From the NCBI GenBank assembly GCA_023406715.1, contig JAEXVC010000224.1:1-11765 (forward strand): a DNA stretch of 11,765 nt, written 5' to 3'. Made by a program: the position numbers and the translations under genes. Shown here piece by piece: positions 1 through 6,601 of this stretch. This DNA comes from Bacteroidota bacterium. Its GTDB lineage: Bacteria; Bacteroidota; Bacteroidia; Bacteroidales; Tenuifilaceae. Each line of letters begins with the position of its first letter. Positions within the stretch are counted from its first letter, which is position 1. The notes under the pieces were generated by a model. That model was not told the DNA's origin. It did not search any database and saw only the letters and a list, made by a program, of their open reading frames with translations.

Positions 1-2203
1 TAAGTGTTTCGCCAAATTTTATGGCTGGAGTAGAAATACTTGCTATTAATAAACTATCCTTAGTTTGGCCATCTATGCTTAACTCTTTTACTGAGGTTGT
101 GCCAAATTGTATCTCTGGAATTTTAATTTTAAAGGTTGATGTTTGTAGATCGGGGTTGAGAATTCCAAAGATTGTGGAATTCTCTGCAATTTTTAGTTCT
201 GGGGCAACAACGCTAGTTATTTTCTGTGTTTTCTTTAACCTAAACTTAATAAGATAGTCGTTATATTCAGGCTTATCTACGCCCGAAACTAGAACATTTT
301 TTTTGTCAGTATTTTTATTAAACGCTGGAGCGTATTTCAAAAATAAATCCGATAGGTATGAGAATATTTTGGAGTAGTTATACTTGCTTCTTATTTCACC
401 TTCGGCAAACTCAGACTTTAAACTAATCATTTTGCTATCGGTAGAGTTGTCGGCCGATATAATTATGTCCGATAATTTGAACTCACCACGTTGATTTTTG
501 TAGTAGGAGTTTAAAACTTTTATTTCTCCTTTACTATTATCTAGATTACTGCCAGTGAATTTTGTGGTTAAAAGAAACGATGCTTGTGAAATTGAGTCTG
601 TAGTGTTAAGGTTAAGTTTAACCAAGTCAATTTTTGGTACAAATGCCGAAAAGTCGAACTCTGGAATTGAGTCCGAGAAGTCAATTTTCCCAAGAAAGTT
701 TAGTTTACAGTTGGGGTCGTTTAGGTGAACCGAGCCAATATAAGTTTTATTACTTAAGTTTCCAGATATTTCAATATCGGAGTAGTTATATCCATTGGCA
801 ATAAACGATTTTATGGTTGCGTCGGTAAATGCTTTTATGGTTGCATTTTGGTCACTACTCCCTTTTACTTTTGCATGGAAGGTGGTTTTTCCAATTACTT
901 CAGATTGAGCAAGTTTCCCTACATCAAGATTTACAGCATTTACATTACCCTCAAATGCAACGCCTTGTTCTTTATCGGGTATAAATGATAGGTCTATTGC
1001 CAATTTACCAATTGCACTGTTAATAGTACCATAGGCCACAAAATTATTGATATAGCCAGTAAAGTTTCCCTTATAGGTGGTTTTACCAAGAACATCAATG
1101 TCTGACGGGATATTTAAAATTGACCTGTTATCTTGGTTTTTAATGGATAGCAAATCGTTTCGAGTTGTCGATAATTCTTTAATGTCAACAACCATAAGCG
1201 TTTGGTCTATTCTCGGAAGGCCAGTAATATTAATGTTAGTCAAAATTTTAGTTTGGGCACCCATTGTTATTTCCAAATTCTTACCTCTTATGTCGCTAAC
1301 AGGTCCTTTAATTTGTCCATTGAGGGTTGCTGATAGTTGAATGTTTTTGAAAGATGGGACAATGTATGCTAGCGTTGATGTTTTAATGTAAGAGTTGGTT
1401 ATATCTGCATCCAGTCTTATTTTATTTACAAAGTCGCTAAAGTTGCTCCAACTTTCGAAACTCATTTTAAGATGATTCATTTTAATTGATGTGCCGTGAG
1501 CAAGAATACGAAGTTTGTTGAAGTTTAAGTAATGGTTGCAAAGACTAAAATCAGCCCTGAATTTATCTAGCATAAACCCTGAATGGTCAACAAAGTTTAA
1601 GTCGTTAATTTTTAGCGCTATGGTATCTGAATTGATGTAAAAATCACCAGCATCAATATTTAGGTTGTTAAAAGAAAAATCTTCAAAGTTAACTCCGAAC
1701 TCTTGCTGTTGTGCTTGTGTATTTTTAAGATTAAAGCGAGAGTTGGAAATAATTACCTTGTTAGACTTTAGAATAAATTTGCTTGAATCTTGACTCTTTA
1801 CAGTGTCACTAGAAATTTTATTGAGAAGGGCGGTTAAATTCATCATTCCTGATGAATCCGAAATGAAATTGATGTATGCTCGGTCTATTACAACCTTATT
1901 CAGTTTATATTCACCTTCATTTAGCCTAAGGTTCGATAGCGAAACACTTATCTTTTTTGCAAATATAAGCGTGTCCTTATTTAAATCCTCAATGTAAACA
2001 TCCTTAAGAAGAACTCTATTGAATGGACGAAAATCTACAGCGCCAATTGTAACGTTTATACCAGTTTTTGATTTAAGAATGCCTGCAACTTTGTCAACAA
2101 GAATAGTTTGCACCTGACTACTTTGTACTACCAGCCATAGTGTTGTCGGTAGTCCAAAGAGCAGGACGAATATCCAAACTGATATTTTTAGTAATTTTTT
2201 GAT
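1..2203 (-). CDS. tamB: TamB-family translocation/assembly module, N-terminal part (3' end beyond left edge)
   Basis: About 734 codons are open without a stop from 2203 to the left edge. The product begins KKLLKISVWIFVLLFGL, an inner-membrane signal anchor of roughly residues 6-26. It continues with the usual start of Bacteroidota TamB/DUF490 proteins: a stretch reading TGINVTIGAVDFRPFNRVLLKDVYIEDL, given here as VTIGAVDFRPFNR then VLLKDVYIEDL, followed by DTLIFAKKISVSL and long beta-strand-rich, low-cysteine sequence. TamB proteins span the periplasm as a lipid-conducting beta groove and help outer-membrane protein or lipid delivery; the conserved C-terminal DUF490 domain would lie off the left edge. 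It is divergent from tsaD. The start is abnormal: the frame opens after TAA at 2222-2224 and has no ATG, GTG or TTG before the anchor. I place the start at ATC (2201-2203), where relatives have ATG-Lys-Lys; ATT at 2219-2221 is the alternative. Family assignment is firm, start is not. Confidence 0.85.
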   Translation of the reverse strand, partial: MKKLLKISVWIFVLLFGLPTTLWLVVQSSQVQTILVDKVAGILKSKTGINVTIGAVDFRPFNRVLLKDVYIEDLNKDTLIFAKKISVSLSNLRLNEGEYKLNKVVIDRAYINFISDSSGMMNLTALLNKISSDTVKSQDSSKFILKSNKVIISNSRFNLKNTQAQQQEFGVNFEDFSFNNLNIDAGDFYINSDTIALKINDLNFVDHSGFMLDKFRADFSLCNHYLNFNKLRILAHGTSIKMNHLKMSFESWSNFSDFVNKIRLDADITNSYIKTSTLAYIVPSFKNIQLSATLNGQIKGPVSDIRGKNLEITMGAQTKILTNINITGLPRIDQTLMVVDIKELSTTRNDLLSIKNQDNRSILNIPSDIDVLGKTTYKGNFTGYINNFVAYGTINSAIGKLAIDLSFIPDKEQGVAFEGNVNAVNLDVGKLAQSEVIGKTTFHAKVKGSSDQNATIKAFTDATIKSFIANGYNYSDIEISGNLSNKTYIGSVHLNDPNCKLNFLGKIDFSDSIPEFDFSAFVPKIDLVKLNLNTTDSISQASFLLTTKFTGSNLDNSKGEIKVLNSYYKNQRGEFKLSDIIISADNSTDSKMISLKSEFAEGEIRSKYNYSKIFSYLSDLFLKYAPAFNKNTDKKNVLVSGVDKPEYNDYLIKFRLKKTQKITSVVAPELKIAENSTIFGILNPDLQTSTFKIKIPEIQFGTTSVKELSIDGQTKDSLLIASISTPAIKFGETL

Positions 2204-2221
2204 ACTTTTGTTGCTTGCAAT

Positions 2222-2332
2222 TTATAATTCTATATCTCCAAATGGCGTACCGAAATTAACAAAAGACGTTGATTTTTTCTACATTTTAAGGGGTATAATT
2301 ACATTTTTTTTGTGGTTTAATAAAATTTAGCG
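2222..2332. promoter_or_regulatory. Divergent intergenic region between tamB and tsaD
   Basis: This stretch must hold the promoters for both divergent genes. On the plus strand there is TTGATT (2269-2274) and TATAAT (2294-2299), 19 bases apart, which resembles a generic sigma70 promoter. Bacteroidota primary sigma factors prefer TTTG and TAnnTTTG, and no clean pair of these is visible; TACATTTT (2300-2307) differs from TAnnTTTG only in its last base. A run of eight T lies at 2304-2311. No Shine-Dalgarno sequence precedes the tsaD ATG at 2333. The individual elements are therefore weak guesses; only the location is inferred with some confidence from gene orientation. Confidence 0.4.
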
Positions 2333-3355
2333 ATGAGCGTAACAATTTTAGGGATTGAATCTTCATGCGACGATACTTCTGCGGCAATTATTCGCGATGG
2401 ATTTTTGCTTTCCAACCTAATTAGTAATCAGGAGGTTCATAACGAGTATGGGGGAGTTGTTCCTGAGTTGGCTTCGCGTGCTCATCAAGCGAATATAATT
2501 CCTGTGGTCCAAAGTGCAATAAAAAATGCGGGTATTTCAATTAATGAGATTGATGCTGTAGCATTTACCCGTGGACCAGGATTATTAGGTTCATTGTTGG
2601 TTGGGACTTCCTTTGCAAAAGGTTTGGCTCTTGCCCAGAATATTCCTTTAGTTGCGGTGAATCACTTACAGGGGCATGTACTAGCTCATTTTGTTAAGGA
2701 TGATGTTAACCAAACACACCCTTCGTTTCCATTTTTATGTTTGCTAGTATCAGGTGGACATACACAACTTATTGTGGTGCGTGATTATTTGGATATGGAA
2801 ATTGTGGGGGAAACTATTGATGATGCAGCTGGCGAGGCTTTCGACAAATGTGCTAAGGTTATGGGCTTGCCTTATCCAGGTGGTCCTGTAATTGATAAAT
2901 TATCAAGGATGGGCGATGCCAGTGCATTTCAGTTTGCCAAGCCAAGCATTAAAGAGTTGGACTTTAGTTTTAGTGGATTAAAGACTTCTTTTCTTTATAC
3001 ATTACGTGATAGGATGAATGAGAATCCTAATTTTATTGAAGAACGTAAGGCTGATTTATGTGCATCGCTTCAACATATAATAATTAGTATTTTGCTTAGC
3101 AAAGTAGAGATGGCCGCTAATAAGTATGGAATTACTGAGGTCGCTATTGCTGGAGGTGTATCGGCTAATTCAGGTTTACGCGATGGTTTAAAAATGCTGG
3201 GGCTCAAAAAAGGCTGGAATGTTTACCTTCCTCAATTTAGATACACGACTGATAATGCCGCAATGATTGCCATTACTGGGTATTATCGCTTTCTTGCTGG
3301 GGATTTATCTCCACATAGTGTTACCCCTCTTGCTCGATTTCCAATCAACCATTAA
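2333..3355 (+). CDS. tsaD: tRNA N6-adenosine threonylcarbamoyltransferase TsaD
   Basis: The product has 340 residues, the normal length for bacterial TsaD (Gcp/YgjD/Kae1 family). It transfers the threonylcarbamoyl group from threonylcarbamoyl-AMP to A37 of ANN-decoding tRNAs in the cytoplasm, working with TsaB and TsaE, which are not in this window. Seen in the sequence: the ASKHA nucleotide-binding start GIESSCDDTSAA (residues 7-18), the metal site NHLQGH with His111 and His115, SGGHTQL (140-146), the second nucleotide segment AGGVSANSGLR (273-283) and Asp307 in TTDNAA, the third metal ligand. All catalytic positions are intact. The ATG at 2333 gives the family's usual N-terminus (MSVTILGIESS). 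It diverges from tamB and ends two bases before the stop codon of the convergent sensor kinase. Confidence 0.98.
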   Translation: MSVTILGIESSCDDTSAAIIRDGFLLSNLISNQEVHNEYGGVVPELASRAHQANIIPVVQSAIKNAGISINEIDAVAFTRGPGLLGSLLVGTSFAKGLALAQNIPLVAVNHLQGHVLAHFVKDDVNQTHPSFPFLCLLVSGGHTQLIVVRDYLDMEIVGETIDDAAGEAFDKCAKVMGLPYPGGPVIDKLSRMGDASAFQFAKPSIKELDFSFSGLKTSFLYTLRDRMNENPNFIEERKADLCASLQHIIISILLSKVEMAANKYGITEVAIAGGVSANSGLRDGLKMLGLKKGWNVYLPQFRYTTDNAAMIAITGYYRFLAGDLSPHSVTPLARFPINH

Positions 3356-3357
3356 CT

Positions 3358-5709
3358 CTAAATAGAATCTGGTGGTGATAAGTGCTTCCTAAGGATATTA
3401 AATAAGTCCAACCGGCTTATTGGTTTGGTAATGAAATCGTTACATCCTGCCTCGATGCTTAGGTTGACTTTGACACCCGAACTGTAAGCAGTTTGGGCGA
3501 CAATTATTACCTTGGAGTTGCTCAACCGAATTTCTCGGGTAATTTCAATTCCATCCATATCGGCAAGCCTAAGATCCATAAAAACAAGATCTATGTTAGG
3601 AGTTGAGTTAAATGTTTTTATAGCCTCTTCGCCAGTTTTTGAATGGATAATCTTACAGCCAGTCTCTTCTAGCATTTTCGACAGAAGCAGATAGTTAGAT
3701 TGAATGTCTTCTACGATTTGAATCGTTTTATCCTTTAGTTGCGGTGGGTCTTGCTGTAAATAGTATGGAGTTTGCTTGGTTATAGTGCTTCTAGCACCAA
3801 CAGGTGTGATTGGTATTGTAAAGTTTATAGTTGTACCAGACCCCTCAGCCGTTTCAATCCATATTTTCCCATTCATAATTTCAATAAGCCTTTTAGTGAT
3901 GGGTAGTCCCAGACCTAAACTATTTTGAGGACTTTCTGAGTTGTTGTTAAATGGTTGGAATATTGTATTGAGGGTTTTATTATTGATACCAGATCCGCTA
4001 TCCTGTATCCATAAGTGTAAACTCGATGAACTTTTCTTTTTGCAGCCAATCTCTATATAACCTTTTGTGGTGAATTTAACAGAGTTGTTGATGAGTCTCC
4101 AAAATACACTTTTAAGGATGTTTCTGTCCGATAATATGTCGAAGTTAATTTCCTCCTCGTCAATGGAGGTTTTGATTGTTAAGTGCTCTTTGTCAAAAAG
4201 TTTTAACTCGTTTAGGGTTATAATATGGAGTGTGTTGAAAAAATCGTATAGGTTTATTCTTTGGTATGTCAATTTGTATTGATCCGATTCCAGCTTGGAT
4301 AAATCTATTAAATTGTCAACTTGATATTGAAGTGTTTTGCTGCTTTTTGCAATTTCTTTGGTGTATTGCTTAGTCTGTTCTTGTTTTAGACGGGGAGCCG
4401 ATAGCAGTTCGCAGTAGCCTAGGATATTGTTTAGCGGAGACCGAATTTCAAACGACAGGTTTGAAATTAGTGAATCACTAAAACGTTCTAGTTCGTTTGC
4501 TTTTTTATTTAAGTCATCGAGTGAATATTTCAATGAGGATATCTCAAGTTCTTGCTGTTCTGTTTTTTGCTGAAGGTTTGATATAGTATGCTCGTTATGC
4601 TTCTTTTGCTTTTTAATTAATTTAATGTGGAAAAAAATAAACAAGAGTATTGCTAAAACTACGAGCCCAGTTATGAAAGAGTATTTGTAGAAAGGTATGC
4701 TGCTATTTTCTTTTTCTTTGTAAATAAATCCATCAATACTTCTTGTGGTTTGTATAATGCCCGATTGCTTCAGTATTTCAGTCATATGTAACCATCGTCC
4801 TTTGTTGGAGTGTCCAATATTTATAAAGTCGGGTTGAACGAATTTTTTAACCTGTGCAGCCTCAAAAAGTAAGTGGTCCAATGTTTTTGTTGATTTGTAT
4901 TTTGTCTGAATAAGTTGGGCGATTTCATTTTCGTTTTTAAGGGCATACTCCCAGCCCTGTATGGTGGCCTCGATGAATTTGTCTACCTTGGACTTGTGTT
5001 TCCGGAGATACGATTGAGAAGTGAATAAGCATTCGGCATAAAAATCTATTCCATAATTTTTTGGTAAAATTATTTTATAGGGAATTCCAAATCTATCTAA
5101 AAAGTATGGTTCATTGCATTGGTAAATTGAAGTTGCATCAACTTTAGAGTTTAATAAGTTATTAAGGGATAGTGTTGATTGCTGGATGTTTACCTGAGAG
5201 GATTTAATGCCCTCAATAAATAGCATTGCAAGTATTTCATTTGATCCGCCGTTATTATTTAACTCTATGGTTTTGCCAACAAAATCCTGTGGAGTATTAA
5301 TCTGGGAATCACCTCTCACTGCAAGAGCCACAGGGCTATTTTGAAATATTGGAATAAGGGCAATGAGCGGTTCGCCTTGCATATACCTTACTAATAGTTC
5401 GGAGTTGGCAATTCCTAAGTCTGCTCTGCCAGCGAGAACCTCGTCAATGGAATTTATGTTGTTGGAGTTTAAATCTCTTAGTTCAACATCTAGTCCTGCT
5501 TCTTTATAGTAACCTTTTTCTAGTGCTGCGTAGTAGCCTGCAAATTGGAATTGATGCTTCCATTGCAGTTGAACTACAATTTTATCTCCACTTTTTGCAA
5601 CCAGTAATTGAGGAAATAATGTGAAGAACAATGCTATTGATATGACGAAAAAAAAATTAGCTTTCTTTTCATCATGGTTTATTTGGCTAAGAACAATATT
5701 CTTTTTCAT
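3358..5709 (-). CDS. Hybrid sensor histidine kinase with NMT1/THI5-like periplasmic sensor and C-terminal receiver; H-box His replaced by Phe
   Basis: A 783-residue membrane sensor. Order: N-terminal signal or anchor helix (about 18-38); NMT1/THI5-like substrate-binding domain (about 44-320) with the signature VQLQWKHQFQFAGYYAALEK at its start; membrane segment (about 344-363, FITGLVVLAILLFIFF); coiled coil rich in Gln, Glu and Lys (about 365-412); dimerisation helix (about 408-475); HATPase_c with N-box around Asn541-542, G1 DSGSGI (570-575) and G2 GLGLPITK (599-606); receiver (about 662-777) with Glu667/Asp668, phosphoacceptor Asp712, Thr740 and Lys762. The H-box reads LSFEIRSPLN where LSHEIRTPLN is expected, so Phe420 replaces the phosphorylated His (codon at 4450-4452). 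The ATP site and receiver look functional. No cognate regulator or transporter lies beside it. Thiamine-pyrimidine-like or other small-molecule sensing follows from family only; the ligand is unknown. Confidence 0.92.
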   Translation of the reverse strand: MKKNIVLSQINHDEKKANFFFVISIALFFTLFPQLLVAKSGDKIVVQLQWKHQFQFAGYYAALEKGYYKEAGLDVELRDLNSNNINSIDEVLAGRADLGIANSELLVRYMQGEPLIALIPIFQNSPVALAVRGDSQINTPQDFVGKTIELNNNGGSNEILAMLFIEGIKSSQVNIQQSTLSLNNLLNSKVDATSIYQCNEPYFLDRFGIPYKIILPKNYGIDFYAECLFTSQSYLRKHKSKVDKFIEATIQGWEYALKNENEIAQLIQTKYKSTKTLDHLLFEAAQVKKFVQPDFINIGHSNKGRWLHMTEILKQSGIIQTTRSIDGFIYKEKENSSIPFYKYSFITGLVVLAILLFIFFHIKLIKKQKKHNEHTISNLQQKTEQQELEISSLKYSLDDLNKKANELERFSDSLISNLSFEIRSPLNNILGYCELLSAPRLKQEQTKQYTKEIAKSSKTLQYQVDNLIDLSKLESDQYKLTYQRINLYDFFNTLHIITLNELKLFDKEHLTIKTSIDEEEINFDILSDRNILKSVFWRLINNSVKFTTKGYIEIGCKKKSSSSLHLWIQDSGSGINNKTLNTIFQPFNNNSESPQNSLGLGLPITKRLIEIMNGKIWIETAEGSGTTINFTIPITPVGARSTITKQTPYYLQQDPPQLKDKTIQIVEDIQSNYLLLSKMLEETGCKIIHSKTGEEAIKTFNSTPNIDLVFMDLRLADMDGIEITREIRLSNSKVIIVAQTAYSSGVKVNLSIEAGCNDFITKPISRLDLFNILRKHLSPPDSI

Positions 5710-5723
5710 CGGTTTATATTTCC

Positions 5724-5756
5724 CAAAGCACTTTTTCTGTATTTTAAAGTTACAAA
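5724..5756 (-). promoter_or_regulatory. Possible Bacteroidota-type promoter of the sensor kinase
   Basis: On the minus strand TTTG (5756-5753) is followed after about 21 bases by GTGCTTTG (5731-5724). The Bacteroidota consensus is TTTG, a spacer of about 19-21, then TAnnTTTG. Spacing and both TTTG cores fit, but the TA of the second box is missing. The transcript would start only a few bases before the ATG at 5709. The rest of the divergent gap (5757-5830) is AT-rich and must also serve yaaA; I see no convincing element for that direction. Confidence 0.25.
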
Positions 5757-5830
5757 TTTTAATTGGGTTCGAGTTTATTTTATAAAATTGTTTTCTAAAT
5801 TTTTGTTAATGCACTAATTGGTATGCAACT

Positions 5831-6601
5831 ATGAATAGAAATATATTGTTATTATCACCGTCCTAAACTTTGACGGCATTGAAGATTAGTAATTGCGATA
5901 CGTTTACTATTCCAGTTTTTATTGAAAAATCACAAAAAATTGTTAATCAAATAAAGCTGTTGTCCCATAACAATTTAGAAGAATTGTATGACGCTAGTAG
6001 TAAAATTGCGTTTCTAAATTGGCAGCGCTATCAGGAGTGGAAACTGCCATTTAATTTGGTTAATAGTAGACAAGCAATTCTTTACTTTTACGGTGATGTA
6101 TACGAAGGTTTAAGTGTGGTTGATTTTGATTCTGAGGACTTTGCTTATGCTCAGAATCATCTTCGAATCATTTCTGGATTATATGGATTACTGCGTCCTT
6201 TGGATTTAATTCAACCTTACAGACTTGAAATGGGAACTTCGTTTAAAATTGATAACCAAAAAACACTCTATAATTTCTGGAGCAATGATATAAACACTTT
6301 TATATCAAAAGAGTTAGGAAACAACGGGCGTATCGTTAATTTAGCCTCGAATGAGTACTATAAAGTTATTGATAGGAAGTTGGAGGAAAAAGTAATTCAC
6401 TTTGAGTTTAGAGAGAATAAGCCTGAAGGATTGAAGGTTGTTCCAATACTATCAAAACGAGCCCGTGGTTTAATGGCTCGTTTTGCAGTAAAGAATAAAA
6501 TTATAAATGTTGACGACTTAAAACTCTTTGATTACGAGAATTATATTTTTTATGAACCATTATCCACTGAAAATAGGTGGGTGTTTATTCGACGATCTTA
6601 A
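5831..6601 (+). pseudogene. yaaA: YaaA family (DUF328) peroxide-stress protein, interrupted by an in-frame stop at codon 12
   Basis: From the ATG at 5831 the frame reads MNRNILLLSPS, then TAA (5864-5866), then TLTALKISN and onward to the stop at 6601. YaaA proteins begin with a motif of the form ISPAKTLD; here the stop sits exactly at the lysine, one base away from AAA. Counting the stop position, the frame has 256 codons, close to E. coli YaaA (258). Everything downstream is well kept: NSRQAILYFYGDVYEGL, ISGLYGLLRPLDLIQPYRLE, NLASNEYYKVI and KRARGLMARF. A residual open frame of 243 codons can start at TTG 5870, which would lack the conserved first strand. In E. coli YaaA lowers iron-driven oxidative damage under peroxide stress and binds DNA. 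Either a real nonsense mutation, a re-initiation product from TTG, or a sequence error; the strong downstream conservation suggests the change is recent or artefactual. Its last 17 bases overlap the convergent ostA-like gene. Confidence 0.85.

Noticed and set aside
21..2000. Plus-strand frames at 21-257, 1077-1340 and 1803-1997.
   Set aside because: They lie antisense inside the continuous tamB frame, have no recognisable domains and are chance open frames.
2222..2284. An in-frame upstream ATG for tamB (2282-2284) followed by TAG, 18 codons ending GTPFGDIEL, then TAA and the tamB frame, which together with TAA in yaaA hinted at stop-codon reassignment.
   Set aside because: All complete genes here end at TAA or TAG at the expected C-terminus (tsaD, kinase, surA-like, OstA-like), so these codons act as stops. 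The upstream peptide is not a known TamB part, and two stops in 21 codons is poor support.
2269..2299. TTGATT and TATAAT as a firm sigma70 promoter for tsaD.
   Set aside because: The spacing is 19 and Bacteroidota use a different consensus; AT-rich DNA gives such matches by chance, so it is only mentioned within the intergenic region.
3512..4282. Plus-strand frames at 3512-3694 and 4067-4282 as small genes.
   Set aside because: They are antisense to the receiver and kinase core, whose motifs fix the minus strand as coding.
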